A stretch of DNA of 64,000 nucleotides from Kalaharituber pfeilii (GCA_015179045.1 WHUZ01000051.1:186001-250000); one strand, 5' to 3'; shown: positions 1 to 11,151, numbered from the stretch's first letter. Notes: generated by a model not told the origin, from the letters alone. Made by a program: numbers and translations.

Positions 1-1025
1 AGGTTTTTCCTGTCTTTTGATTATCCCAAATGCCATCATTGTCGATATTGTATAGTACGCCGTGGAACTTTGCAAATGGGGCCTGCCTTTGAGCAATTGG
101 TATAGGCACTGTTTGATTCCGTGTTGTAAATGGCCAGTCTGATGCATTGTCATTATTGGATGGCCATAAATTGTACATTTCCAATTCCCCCCCATTAGGT
201 ATGGAAGAGTTTTGGATTCGGGTATACCAGGAATCTTCAAAGTTGCACTGTCCCTCAACATGTAGGACAAGTTGACTCAGATGTTGCAAGCCCATGTCCA
301 ATCCTCTCACAGTATAGCGATAGTGGATCCTGTAGCGCGTCTCGCCAGTGTTGTTAAAATTAGGAACAACATCACTGATTGTGACATTGACATGTGCTCC
401 AATTTTCTTCTCATATACTGCAACATTAGCTATGGCTGCTGAAGTGCTAGTCGTGATGTACTGCTTAATTTGCTGATTCGGGATTGAAACGTCACTGGCT
501 GTAAAATTAGGATAGACCACAAATTCTGGATTGACGGGTGCTGCAGTTCCAATAACGAGGAGCTCCGGGTATGTCAATCCCGCAGCGAAGCCCCCTCCCC
601 ATGTGACCAACGAAAAGAATACAATAACTGCAGTACGCCCAAAGGTCTTCCAGGTCATTTCACTTGGATTATCCTTCCCCAGAACACCCCAGAAAATGGT
701 CCATGCATGCCTCACCAGGATCGGTATGGCATGGAGTGGATCAGCAGAGTTCCACAATCATGGTTATGTGGTCCGTACGTGACATGCATTTAGTGGTAAA
801 GATTAGGATGAACATCGAAAGGAGGATATCCCATGTAAAGCTGAACATGACTGTGACAAGAAGGATATAGAATGCAATAACCATCCTTGCATCTGATTCC
901 GACATTGCTACTGCCAATTGGCCGCCATTTTCAGTGGGAAAAGTAAATCTGGTCCATGTGAGGTATGCATCTGAGGGGATATCGATCAGGGAATATGGAT
1001 CCAAGGTTGCAGATTCCAAGGCCAT
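1..1025 (-). pseudogene. Membrane-protein family, copy 1 (5' part, broken, runs off left edge)
   Basis: The ATG at 1023-1025 opens a reading frame closely similar to copy 2 at 17859-19902. It shares the N-terminus (ATLDxYSLxDI), FTFPTxNGG, one long membrane segment near residues 48-76, and RTDHITMI. Near position 754 it lacks about 4 bases relative to copy 2, and the frame stops at 741. After that point one frame stays open to base 1. It encodes a second membrane segment, the motif GTAAPVNP, and an ectodomain with RYTVRGLDMGLQHL followed by conserved C and W residues. I do not recognise the family. The rest of the gene lies outside the window. The single disabling indel points to a young pseudogene or an assembly error. 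Confidence 0.7.
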
Positions 1026-1177
1026 CTAATGGTCGTGAATGTAAGGCTCAAATGCAATTGGGTGGCTTGAAGAATGTCACTCCCGTGTATAAGAACGTTC
1101 CGGCAGTAAGAAAGGTGCAAATGGAAGTGGCGTTTGTCAGGACCACAACATCTTGCTGCAGGTGCTTCTTATGGACA

Positions 1178-1184
1178 TTTTATA
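1178..1184 (-). promoter_or_regulatory. TATA box (TATAAAA) upstream of membrane-gene copy 1
   Basis: TATAAAA on the minus strand lies about 153 bp upstream of the copy 1 ATG. It aligns with the same box at 20099-20105 upstream of copy 2, within flanks that are still alignable. Conservation in two diverged copies supports it as the core promoter. Confidence 0.5.
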
Positions 1185-1590
1185 CAACCCTTTATAACGA
1201 ATTCATGGGCAGGAGGGTGGTCTCCTACACAGGCATAAGTGGACTAGATAGCCATCGCCATAAATTCACTCGTTGATGCAAGAACTGGAAACGGAGCTGT
1301 ACAAGATATTACCATGTTGGTGCACATGATATCTTGCTAGCAAATGACATTGAGCAGCTTTTGCATTTAACTTACTTGGCTTATCCCACATATTGCATGC
1401 ATGCACCAGCGACATCAACTCGCGCACACATGTGCTATCTAAATATTGGAAAACCCTCGACTCGCCCCCAGCAGATCTAGGAGAAAACTACGTAGTAAAT
1501 AAATCTTCTCGTATGTCTAAGACCGACAAGCTTGCACCTTGTACCAGTATTCAATAGATATAGCAAATTATACGCTGGATACAAAGTTTG

Positions 1591-1652
1591 CCCTGCCGTA
1601 GCGAGTAGCGGCAAGGGGGTTACTTGAAATTAAAAAAAGAAAAAAGGAAAAC
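1591..1652 (+). mobile_element. Tail-B mini-insert (variant hairpin)
   Basis: CCCTGCCGTAGCGAGTAGCG leads into a GGGGGTTACTTGA end and an A-rich tail. It most resembles the tail of the tail-B LINE that ends at 53005 (CCATAGCGAATAGCGATAAG). No clear target duplication remains, so it is probably old. Confidence 0.5.
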
Positions 1653-2470
1653 AAACAATACTCTGGAATCTATTCAGCATGCACGCCCAGACCTCTAATG
1701 TCTGGTCAATTTTGAAGACCGCGGCTGCATGCCAGCTAGGCAACATCTCTAACCCTCGCGATGGCCAACCCCCTCAGATCTGCTAAGCGGACCTGGTATT
1801 CGGACAATCAATGGTCTGCCGTTCCTCAGCCCCCATAGCCTGCTCCGAGACCCAGCAGCCGTGTGGATTCCCTTGGGATCAGCCTACAGCTCCCTGCTGT
1901 CGCAATTGAGTTCCTTCGATCTCGGTGCCGGCCACATAATTATACTTTAAATATTCCTTTCAATAGTTCTCTAAACCCATGCCACGCAGTGTTAAGAAAT
2001 ACGTCGCCTACTACCAATGACAGTCTGAAATAATAAAAAATCCTCTCATCTGTCAGGCGGATATGGAGTGACAAAGAATCTTTTCTTTCTCCAATGTTAC
2101 AGAGACACCGTATAACAACTAGTTTTAGGCCACGGCTGAAGAGCATCAGAACGCTTACCTATAGCTAGGATTGCATTTATTGTAAATATAATGTCTGTAC
2201 ACACTGCCACTTCCTGAATGGACAAGACCATTTCCGTTAGAAAGGCCTCAGGTTACAGCGAATAACACTAGCCCGTACACACTGTACTAGTACAGCACTA
2301 CAGCAAGACTAGTAGCGACCCGACCGTGAGGCGCGCTGCAACGAGTGGGGTCGATACACTCCGAAGGGTGGGGCGCTTGACAGGGATGTCCATACCGAGC
2401 CAATGTTATTTTTTTCCCTGATGCTGCGCTTTCTGTGCCCTCAATTTCAGTGGTAGATAGTTTTGCTTGA

Positions 2471-2560
2471 CCTGACCCGGGTATATGGGTCCCTGTCATA
2501 GGCTGCTAGCCTGTATGCGGGGTTACATGAATCAATAATATATAAAGAAAGAAAGAAAAA
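2471..2560 (+). mobile_element. Tail-C insert with 3' UTR
   Basis: CCTGACCCGGGTATATGGGT precedes the tail-C hairpin (AGGCTGCTAGCCT inner stem, GCGGGGTTACATGA end) and an A-rich tail. The same upstream sequence occurs before the tail of the LINE at 34974-36413. This is a short 5'-truncated copy of that LINE family. No target duplication was found. Confidence 0.65.
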
Positions 2561-2708
2561 AGGGCAACTGTACAGCATTCGCAAAAGACAACGAGCTGAA
2601 ATCATACACCAACCACTACCCGGTATCTTTAAATGCTCTGCTGAGGCTCAGCCTCGAATAGAGCGACAACTGCTAATTAACCCTGACCATCAGCTTTAAA
2701 AGAAAGCG

Positions 2709-2765
2709 TTTTTTTTTGGTGTTATGTAACCACACATAGACGCTACTCTGACTGCCTATGGCAAG
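2709..2765 (-). mobile_element. Diverged tail-C insert
   Basis: On the minus strand, TTGCCATAGGC leads to TGTGGTTACATAACACC and poly(A). It is a decayed tail-C end. The sequence just 5' of the hairpin (CTCAATT on the minus strand) recurs near 26700 beside another decayed CCATAAG remnant. Confidence 0.4.
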
Positions 2766-2769
2766 AAAT

Positions 2770-4240
2770 TGAGTACAGTACTTGAGGCTGCCGATCGCAA
2801 TTGCTGACATAGCATAGTTAATTGTACCGCAACATGTAGTTACTACGGATGCTCCATTCGGAGGCAGAAATCAAAAGCCATTGCAAAGCGCTCAGCACTT
2901 ACAAAAAACAGATGATATTATTTTGCACGAAGCTACATAGAGGGGTGGAAGTTTAGGTACTATGGTACCAGCTGCCAATAGTTGAATAGATCTCATCGTG
3001 CATCAATAAGACTCATCGTAAATGAACAGCTTTCGGCTTCTTCCACCTTTCCCCCAAAAGAAATGAGAGAGCCATCGTACGTTAATAGCACTAATCGTCT
3101 CGTTGTGCGAGAGCCCAATATTCGCACATAGTACCTTGCGATGGATAGGTCAATTGCACTGATTGGCCGAGGGTTCTGGAGTATCCGAGTACAGTCTACA
3201 TATATCCAGCTGAGGGGCTCAGCAGTCAGCCTCTTTTCCTGGTGAGAGCTGACGGAGTAGGGTGGCAATACTAATTCATTAGTTCAATGTATTGATTCAC
3301 AATGGTCTGCAGTTCGTGTTTCAATTGCTGGGAGAGGTCTCGGCCTTACTGTTTTGGGAGGACTCCTGCTGTTTCACTGGGCCCACGACTACAGGGACGT
3401 TGAGCTGTTACACCCCTCTCCCCCGCACCCACCCACACTCACTCACAAAAAAGGAAAAAAGGAAAAAAAGGTAAGAAATTCGGAGTACTCGGTCCCTTTT
3501 GTATGCATAGCTTTTTCACCCATGAAAGAACCATTAGAATTGTTGCGATGTCGGCCAAATGCGCCGTAGTGTAAGCTCTTCCCTGTTGGAGATAGATGCA
3601 TGTTTCTTCCTGTAATTGTATGTACCTCAAGCGACGAAATAAATACACGGAAATATCGCATTACATGACAAATAGATATTACTGAATAATCTCATGCAAC
3701 AGGATGCTTTTCATATCGGCGTTCGACAGCCATGCCGATAAGATATGCATGATAACTCAGTAAGCTCAATAATGCCATGCAGTGCCCATGCGGCGGGATC
3801 TGCCGATAGATGCCAAAAGATACGCATATGTACGTTAGTACCATTGTTGCGCGTTTGGTTCTCACCAAGCTACAGGTAGGGCAATATGCGAATATCCTAT
3901 TGCACCATAGCAAGAGCGGGGACAACGGGCATTTACGAATGAGAGCGAACGCTACGAAGCTACAGCTAATATTTGCCCAACGAGCTCTAAGCTAGTATCA
4001 CATGTACGCAACTGTCAAACAATTGGCTCTATCTGAGATATGATCGTACAATCAGCCACTAACTAGTTGTCACATGTTCTCGATGGTGGTATTACAAAGA
4101 ACAGTAATCAGCATTACAAACCAGCTTCACCAATATGCCATGTTCTCCGTTGTTTGCAATCTCGGTTTTTGCATGCTTTTCTTGTCATAAGATATACTCA
4201 TGTATATATGTCTCGATATCCCCATGCTGAGAAGTACGGA
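2770..4240. other. Stretch without recognisable genes
   Basis: Only short overlapping ORFs on both strands, with no domain, homology or codon pattern I can support. A purine-rich run with GGAAAAAAGGAAAAAAAGG lies near 3452-3473. Confidence 0.4.
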
Positions 4241-4243
4241 AGC

Positions 4244-4296
4244 CTTTTTTTTCTTTTTTATTTCACGGAACCTCGCTATGCAGCTGTTCGCCATGG
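4244..4296 (-). mobile_element. Tail-B mini-insert
   Basis: Minus strand: CCATGGCGAACAGCTGCATA, a diverged GAGGTTCCGTGA end, then A-rich tail. No clear target duplication. Confidence 0.5.
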
Positions 4297-4499
4297 TTGT
4301 TATTCCTCACATGTTGAAATCCACTCACACACCCGGATTATGTGGAAACCCGCTTTCGAGAAACGCTTTCATGAGCCTCATGTATACAGCCTCGCTTGTA
4401 ATCACCGCTAGTGGAGACTGTTGACCAGGCGCAGGCTGACCATCAGCCCACCCAGCAAGGTTGTGAGGAGAGATCTACCTGTAGTCCTCTCCGAAAGGA

Positions 4500-5110
4500 T
4501 TTTTATTTCTTTTTTGAGTCACCTAACCCTGCATACAAGCTGCTAACCTATGGCAGGGACCCATATACCCGGGTCAGGTTGAGCAACTACCTATCTATCG
4601 ACTCTACATACACCCGTTGGGCACATAACATACCCTGCGGCCCTATGGCTACCCCAGATCGAGGCTGGCAAACCAAAACTCGATCGGGTCGCCCTTCACA
4701 CTCCCCTGCTTCCACCTTTTCTCCTCTAAGTCCTCCCAAGATTGCCAGGTGACTAGTAACCCATCCTTATCTTCCTCTGAGGTCGCTCTAGCTCAATGCA
4801 CCTGAACACCACATGCTCAGCATTCTACTTCTCTCCACATGTGCATTGCACCTCACCACTGATTTCTCTCCTCCACATGGCTCCACCTTTCGCAGTCCGC
4901 AGCCATGTGTAGTGGTGAGACCCCTCCTGCACCACTTCACATATTTCCCCCCCGCCCGTTCCCTCTCCACCTTCCTTTTCCTAACTAACTCTTGATGCAG
5001 CCCACCTTCTGTAGCTTGTCCGTCATATGTATCTCATGCAGCCGGCCCCCGCTTTTGCCTTCTCATCTGCCCTCTCATTGCCCTCAATTCCTACATCGGC
5101 TTTCACCCAT
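4500..5110 (-). mobile_element. 5'-truncated LINE, tail-C family
   Basis: The direct repeat TCCGAAAGGA at 4490-4499 and 5111-5120 flanks the element, with poly(A) at the 4500 end. Reading on the minus strand it holds the end of ORF2: YVKWCRRGLT and then a degraded CxC...H zinc-knuckle region, as in the LINE at 34974. It ends in a tail-C hairpin whose outer stem is CCCTGC/GCAGGG. Several stops mark it as dead. Confidence 0.8.
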
Positions 5111-5453
5111 TCCGAAAGGAATACAGTAGACCACGATCTCCAAAGCTACTTCTAATGCAAACGCCAGCCCGTGTCACAACTAGACCGGAGCTGCGACCTG
5201 CAACTTCACCAATTATAGTTTCATCTGATAGTGTGACTAAGAGGCTCGAAATGTTTGGAAGTGGTTGGAGATGGGGCGTAAATCGCTGGGGCTTTATGTT
5301 GCTGAAGCAAGAGAGGAGGGACAGCTGATTAGTTTGGTTTTGGTTTGCCCGATGAGAAAGGTAGGACTAGTCAAACACAAAGAGTCTACGCATTGGAGAC
5401 AAGTGTAGATACTATAAAGATGTGTATAAGTGGGACGCTGGAAGGAGAGACAA

Positions 5454-5543
5454 TTATTATTATTATTATTTTTTTTTTTATTTTTTTTATTTTTTTTTTT
5501 TTTTATTACAGTCATCGCGTGCTGCCCTATGGGCTATGGCGAT
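5454..5543 (-). mobile_element. Tail-A mini-insert
   Basis: The 12-bp target duplication AAGGAGAGACAA lies at 5442-5453 and 5544-5555. The hairpin uses the ATCGC/GCGAT outer stem. The tail is long and A-rich with interspersed T. Confidence 0.9.
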
Positions 5544-5561
5544 AAGGAGAGACAAAGGGAA

Positions 5562-5621
5562 CGGACTTTTCTTTTTTTATCAATCACGTAACCCCGCTTG
5601 TAGCTGTTCGCCATGGCACGG
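5562..5621 (-). mobile_element. Tail-B mini-insert
   Basis: The target duplication CAAAGGGAA lies at 5553-5561 and 5622-5630. It starts inside the target duplication of the preceding tail-A insert, so it is the later event. Confidence 0.85.
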
Positions 5622-5659
5622 CAAAGGGAAGGGCCTGAGGATAGGGCTGGGACGGGGTC

Positions 5660-5712
5660 TTTTTTTTTTTTTTTTCTGTCACGTGACCCCGCACGCAGCT
5701 GCTCGCCAAGGC
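5660..5712 (-). mobile_element. Tail-B mini-insert with 17-bp target duplication
   Basis: AGGGCTGGGACGGGGTC is perfectly repeated at 5643-5659 and 5713-5729. The element is only the hairpin, a GTCACGTGA-type end and poly(A). The perfect repeat suggests a recent insertion. Confidence 0.92.
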
Positions 5713-5818
5713 AGGGCTGGGACGGGGTCAATAGAGACTGATTTAGAACCGATTGTGTGTATTTATGTGCAGTTAGTGTACTGTCTTCATTTTGTTCACC
5801 TGCGGCCACGGTGAAGTC

Positions 5819-5891
5819 TCTTTTTTTAAATTTTATTTTTTTTTGGTTCACATAACCCCGCATAAGTACAAGCTACAAGCCTATGGCAAGG

Positions 5892-5927
<36 letters not shown>

Positions 5928-6949
5928 TCAGTACTCGCATACCGCCCTAAGGGCTATGGCGAGGGTTTTATTATAACAGAAATAAAAACAAGTCAACGTC
6001 TAGTTACATGTAGTGCCCGCGAAACTCCTTCATGCTGCGGGTGGCATGCCCGGTATGTCCTACTTCCGTCCCCTCTCCGATTCATACCGGTCCGACCTTA
6101 ACCAACGTCCCCCGAGCCTCACCCTCCCAACCTCGGTCTCCTTCTCCAAGTAAACTACCGCCGAGCTGGTTTTCTTTCCTTCCTCAACCAGCGTGGTCTT
6201 CTTCCTCAACCAGCGAATTCCGGTGATCTTTCCCAATTCCTTATTCGCTGCCTCCAACCATTGTCTGACCTTCCCTAGGTCCTTCCGTAGGGCGATCCCG
6301 TGTACTACGACGCCGGTTTTAAGTCTGGTGGTGGCATCGGGGTTGGTTGGTGGGGAGGTGGAGGTGCTCTTGGGTCGGGGAGAGGGACCTTTGCGTGATG
6401 TGGCTGCCAAGTGGCGCTTGCCTCTGCCCTTCCTGGCGGTGGGGGGAGGTGAAGCTGTGGTGGGGGCAGCGGGGGTGCTGCCCACGGTCTCGGAGGTGGC
6501 TGCCAAGTGGCGCTGGAAGGCTTCGTCTTGACTCGGCAGCTTTCCTTTGCCCTTCCTGGCGGCGGGGGGAGGTGGGGTCGCGCTCGGAGGCTCCTCTGCG
6601 CGGGGTGGTGCTCCCGTGGCTGTGGGGTCGACCGAGGAGGACGACGTGATCTTTCTGGCCTCCTCACCGCTGAGTTGGCGCTTAATCTCATATGGTTGGT
6701 TGGGAGCTGGGGTTTTTCCCTTCCTCTTCTTCGTTCGAGTAGGGGTGGTGTTGCCGACCGTGCGTGGCGTCGGTGGCGGTGGTGGAGGTGGTGGCGCCGG
6801 CGGTGATGGTGGTGGTGGGGCCAGTTTGTCGCTTGGCCAAACCCAGCTGCCTGACTCCCACTGGGGCCTTTCTTCTCTCGGACCCCCAAATACGCACTCT
6901 GGGTCGTCTGCGTCGTCCCCGCACTCGAAGTAGATAAATGTCCCTTTTC
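5819..6949 (-). mobile_element. ORF1-only retroelement with two successive 3' tails
   Basis: Minus strand, 5' to 3': an ORF1-like coding region (6949-6060), a short 3' UTR, a tail-A hairpin with poly(A) (5960-5893), then a tail-C hairpin with a second A-rich tract (5892-5819). The repeat CGGTGAAGTC at 5809-5818 and 6950-6959 encloses the whole unit. This suggests one insertion event carried both tails. The 10-bp repeat is short, so two separate insertions remain possible. Confidence 0.6.
6060..6949 (-). CDS. ORF1-like RNA-binding protein of retroelement (5'-truncated)
   Basis: Open through the element. A long proline-rich and basic linker (PPPPSPPAPP, repeated ARKGKGK/HLAATS blocks) is followed by a C-terminal domain of about 90 residues beginning VVVHGIALRKDLGKVRQWLE and ending LGGRWLR...RGRK. 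The same domain occurs at 12995-13945, 46329-47211, 49330-50095 and 52598-52839. Its spacing of beta-type and helical stretches fits the RRM-like domain of LINE ORF1 proteins. I see no CCHC knuckle and no RT. The frame continues in-frame into flanking DNA beyond 6949, so the true start is lost. Confidence 0.7.
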
Positions 6950-7032
6950 CGGTGAAGTCATGGTAGACAGGTAAATAGCGAAGTAGCATGGGTGATACGG
7001 GGTTACATACCTGCTTCTGGGTAATAAAGCGG

Positions 7033-7083
7033 GCCTGCAGTGGGCTGAGACTGTACGCGAGGTTACGTGACCAAAGTAAAAGG
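7033..7083 (+). mobile_element. Diverged tail-C insert
   Basis: CCTGCAGTGGGCTGAGACTG followed by GCGAGGTTACGTGACC and a short A-rich end. It lies just upstream of the preceding retroelement, in the opposite orientation. No target duplication found. Confidence 0.45.
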
Positions 7084-7709
7084 GAACACATATTAACGGA
7101 ACAAGGAACTTGATACGACACCGCAAGGTACCAGTTCAGCTGTCAGTTGGATACGAACTACCATGCCATGATGTTAGTGCTGCAATTTATCGCAACAAAG
7201 AACGGGAATATCATTATGGTACCAGTCGGCAAGATCCTATGTTAGAGTCTGTGCACCCACGTAAGCCTTACTTCTTCCAGGCCGCTCAGCAATGACGGTG
7301 ACGTGGTGTGTAGGTAGCTTCCATCCACCCCTCGGCATATCTTCTCATGCCTATGTACCACACCTCGACTGGCAAAGTGAATTTTGCATACTCGAGTTCT
7401 CTGATTGTTCCACATGACTAGTGAGGATCGCGGGACAACATTCTGTTGTGCATTGATGTTATCTCTTTCTCCCTACATTACTGTCGGAGGTTGTAGGTTC
7501 TATGTCGGTTTTGTTTTCTACCTCCATTACTATTTGTGGTATATTATATGGGAGATTTTGGGGCATATAATATGACTGAATTCCTTAATGATCTTATTAA
7601 ATACAAGACGACGCTTCCAGACTCATATATATACACAGAGAAATGCATAACACGAAGTTGCATAAGAAGACAATATACCACGATAGCTAAGAGTATGGAG
7701 GATGCACAG

Positions 7710-7782
7710 CCCACCTCACAGTCCGCCTCACAGCCCTCCTTACGGCCCGCCTCACAGCCTGCCTCACAGACACCCGGCACTA
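7710..7782 (+). repeat. Minisatellite of CCTCACAG-type units
   Basis: About five imperfect 10-12 bp units of the form CAGCCCGCCTCA. Read in frame they give repeated SQPA peptides inside a short ORF (7536-7799) that I do not regard as a gene. Confidence 0.5.
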
Positions 7783-7912
7783 TAAGTCAACTCCGATGAG
7801 ATCGACCCATAATGTCCGATCAGTTATTTGATATCTGACCAGACCTTAATGTAGATCTCTCGGGTCGTACACCTTAGCAAGTCATGGTTTCTAACACTAT
7901 TGGAGATCGTGG

Positions 7913-7974
7913 CGTTTTTTTTTCTTTCTTTTATTTCACATAACCCCGCTTGTAGCTGTTCGCCATGGCAGTGC
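7913..7974 (-). mobile_element. Tail-B mini-insert
   Basis: The target duplication GAGATCGTGG/GAGATGGTGG (9 of 10) lies at 7903-7912 and 7975-7984. The hairpin is intact: CCATGGCGAACAGCTACAAG on the minus strand. Confidence 0.8.
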
Positions 7975-8166
7975 GAGATGGTGGGTTAATACGATGCAGA
8001 ATTTTATTCTACTTTTCCACACATTGATGGAGCTACTGGAATGGGCAGGTCGAGAATAGAGACAGGACTCTTACTTTGAAGTTCATTTCCCTTACACTTT
8101 TGTTTCAGACAGGAATTTCTTTTTTTTTCCCTTACACTCTTGTTTATTAAATGTACCTAACAAAAT

Positions 8167-8203
8167 CCCGCCATAGCCTACCAGGCGGCACGCGAGTAAT
8201 GAT

Positions 8204-8230
<27 letters not shown>
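8167..8230 (+). mobile_element. Tail-A mini-insert with compensated inner stem
   Basis: The inner stem is GCCT/AGGC rather than the usual GCCC/GGGC, so both sides changed together. A pure A run of about 27 follows. Target duplication not clear. Confidence 0.7.
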
Positions 8231-8234
<4 letters not shown>

Positions 8235-8989
8235 GCCTATGTACCGTTTGCCCAACTCTTTGTATGCTCATTCTACTCCTTCAAAACATTCTAAGATGCC
8301 CGGAAATGGTTGCACGGTAATTCGCAGAGCTTCCAACGGCTCCGTCGTTGCTTAATGTATGCATTTCCACTGGTAGCGGTGGTGCACGCATCGTAAAAAG
8401 TCCTCCTCGCGCATCATCATGGGGAGGATTTGCACGTGCATGGTCCGGGCTTTCGGATCCTGCAGGAACAAGACCACCAGTACATCGCTGCATAGGACTA
8501 GCCGGCTCTCGATACCCAGTGACACAGCATAGTGCTCAGTTTCGAGATCAGAAGCTGAATCGCCGGGATTTGTTGGAGGGGTCAGAGGAGACACCAGCTT
8601 CCGAGTTGCCGGTGCCAACCTCGTGGGCGGAAGCCTGTTCAATGTGGAACGGGGAACTAACGGTGAGGGGGGCTGGGCATATATTCCTTGTCCGTGGCTG
8701 ACAGGACGGTTCGGTATCACAGATAATGCCTACTGCAGTAATGTGTCGGGACTCGCCGCAACAAGAAGGCGCGATACAGGTACACGCGTGCAGGCGGCTG
8801 CCGGAAACAGGAGCAGGTACGTGCATGCGGAAGCGTGCGCAGTCAGCAAACGGTGGGCTACGGTCGCCACCCGAGTATGGGTCATTTGCTCTTAGCTATT
8901 CACTTTGCGGATAAGTGCAATCTACACACGGGCTGGTATACGTCATATTATACTCGATACCCTCCTGAATTATTGCACGCGGCAAGCAC

Positions 8990-9228
8990 GCTGCATACGG
9001 TGCAGTAGCCGATCACCAGATCTCAATCCTATTGAGGATATCTGAGAATGACCAAGACAAGACTAAATAAATGTCAAGGTACCGTACTACGGCAGAGAGG
9101 GTATGTCAACAGATTCAGGAGGAATGGCAGAAGATAAAGCCAGAGGAGATTTTGAAGCTTGTAGACAGTATGCCTCAGTGAGTGAGAGCTGTAATTGCTG
9201 CCAACGGCGGCCACACAAAATTCTGATC
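8990..9228 (+). pseudogene. Tc1/mariner-type transposase relic (C-terminus)
   Basis: SPDLNPIED near 9008-9042 is the hallmark around the third catalytic acidic residue of Tc1-like DDE transposases. It is followed, in a shifted frame, by VCQQIQEEWQKI, LVDSMP, and VRAVIAANGGHTKF ending at the TGA of 9226-9228. The GGHTK-aromatic C-terminus is typical of fungal Tc1-like elements. Stops and at least one frameshift show it is dead. The upstream catalytic domain was not recognised. Confidence 0.75.
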
Positions 9229-9229
9229 T

Positions 9230-10833
9230 ACAGTCGGCCTGGCTACTGCACTGTATGCAGCTTGCTTGCAGCGTGCAATAATTCAGGTGGTTACCGAGTA
9301 GCTGGGTATGACACTGATTATTTTAACTTACCGGGATGAGCATCTATGCAGTTCAAATGGTGAGCTATGTCTTATGAGTCAAAATTGCGACATTGCGGGA
9401 TGGAAGATCTTCTCTGCGCCTCCAGCTACACTGGGATATTTTCCATTCGTCGCTCTGAATTCAATTCTAAATTTGATATGTCAGGAACTCAACGGGTAGT
9501 CTGCCTGCATCGACGCTTTGCAGGCTGGCTGCAGATGGTTTCGGGAGAGATGCCGACGTTCACGTTGATAGGCAATACTTTGCATATCGACAGGCTTACT
9601 TTCGGAAGGTAGGGCGCACACCTCCGGGCAATTACTTCGTTTCACCATGTGAATATGCAAAGAACACGTGTAATGAATGTGCCAGGCTCCTAGTGCCGGA
9701 AATAAGGGATAGCTGCGAAGGCATCGCCGTCACCACCGATATTGTCAATAGCTTTGAGTCAATGTCCGAGATTGAAACTGGTAATTATAACAATTATACA
9801 GAAGAGATGCTTGTTGTACTCGTTGGTTAATCTTGGGAGTTCTGCTCCAACGTCTATTAACATATTCTTTTTTTATCCATCTACCGTCCCTCTCCCCGTT
9901 CTTAGGCTTTTTCAGTGGGGTTTTATCTATCGAAACTTCCTATATCTGGTCATGCCGTCGCAATTGTCTCTATTTGAATGGCGGGCTCTTGGCAGATAGC
10001 GGAGTTAATTTCCTACATCTGCCTAATCATTGAGGACTCCTCGAGATGTGATTTATGATAAAGAACTTGAATCTAGGATAAAAATGATACCTAAGCATCT
10101 ACAGTTCCTCATCAACGATTGCTTGGCAGCTGCTGGAAAGCTCAACAGTACAAGGCAGGAAACCCAACCCAACTCGAAAGTGAAGACCTCAATAAATACA
10201 GAAAAATCGAAGTAAAGATAGGAAATGCTGGCGATTTAGGAAAGATCAAAATTAGAAGATGCGACATATTGTTGTGTAGTAATAAAGTATTAAAAGCAGG
10301 TATACCACCCTTCACTTGTACCTGCCTGCGCCCGAAGTATGATGGTAACCGGAATTTCAACAGGCCGCTAAGGTGAAAAATGTTTGCGGTTGGCATTCCG
10401 TGCTAAATTCCTTGACGTGATTACCCTTCATACCAGTAGTATATACTTAATTGACTGGACACCTCACCACGACATATCTCTGCCTAGAACCAAGCATATG
10501 CGGTATTCTCTGGCGGGGCCGAGAACCAAATATTCCGCAGCTTTCTATCTGTTGGGCAATTGGAAAGAAAAATTAATTATTCAGCGAAATGTATCTCTTA
10601 GTTATATCTATCTTCAAATTTATTTTTTTTATTTTTTATTTTCTTTTAATTTTTTATTTATTTATTTATTTTTTTTCCCCCCCAAGAGCAGGGCAGTACA
10701 ATTAAGTGTCCCTGAGACAGTTGTCGTCGGCTAAAGGGCAAACTAAGCAAGATACAGTAAGTGGTATGCATCTGAAGCAGAGTGAGATGATGCGGCTGCT
10801 AGAAATTCTTTTGCCGAGCCACTTCAGTCTACC
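9230..10833. other. Stretch without recognisable genes
   Basis: Only short ORFs on both strands. AT-rich tracts lie at 10616-10676. I see no domain or repeat family here. Confidence 0.35.
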
Positions 10834-10844
10834 CTTGCTATACC

Positions 10845-10848
<4 letters not shown>

Positions 10849-10878
<30 letters not shown>

Positions 10879-10890
10879 CACATAACCCCG
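10849..10890 (-). mobile_element. Very short tail-B insert
   Basis: The 15-bp duplication CTTGCTATACCGGAT lies at 10834-10848 and 10891-10905. The insert is only CGGGGTTATGTGATT plus poly(A), so the 5' arm of the hairpin is missing. A third copy of 14 of these bases occurs at 11026-11039. Confidence 0.9.
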
Positions 10891-11082
10891 CTTGCTATAC
10901 CGGATGGCCTCTGACTTTGACAACCGTTTCCCGTACAAATCGCCCTTAGATAATGGACGCTCTAACAATTGCGGACCGGACAGAATCCTCCAGAGAGGCA
11001 CCCCCTGTCTCCATACAAATAATATTTGCTATACCGGATAGACTAATCCTAATGCATCTTAGACTACCTCACTTCATCGCCC

Positions 11083-11151
11083 TTTTTTTTTTCTTTTTTT
11101 TTTCTTTTGTTTTGTTACGTAACCCCGCATACAGGCTCTCATACTATGGCA
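11083..11151 (-). mobile_element. Tail-C insert
   Basis: Minus strand: CCTGCCATAGTATGAGAGCC, GCGGGGTTACGTAAC and an A-rich tail broken by C and G. No target duplication found. Confidence 0.6.

Larger units (their letters stand above)
1..1920. repeat. Segmental duplication, unit 1
   Basis: This block aligns with about 18865-21030, in the same orientation. It covers the first part of the membrane gene and about 900 bp upstream. Shared landmarks are CATGGGCAG near 1206 and 20122, GACTAGATAGC/GGCTAGATAGC, AACAAGCTTG/GACAAGCTTG, and GGGATCAxCCTA near 1876 and 20994. The insert at 1591-1652 is present only here, so it came after the duplication. Confidence 0.65.

Noticed and set aside
5422..5863. 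ORFs containing poly-Phe or poly-Lys followed by HVTPHAAA or GYVTK-like peptides, here and at many other tail sites
   Set aside because: They are translations of poly(A)/poly(T) and hairpin tails, not protein genes.
6305..7126. Second long minus-strand ORF overlapping the ORF1-like frame
   Set aside because: High GC and proline-rich bias leaves alternative frames open; only the frame ending at 6060 carries the conserved ORF1 domain.
8281..8826. Several 70-122 aa ORFs on both strands upstream of the Tc1 relic
   Set aside because: No homology or consistent frame; may be decayed transposon DNA, but I cannot show it.
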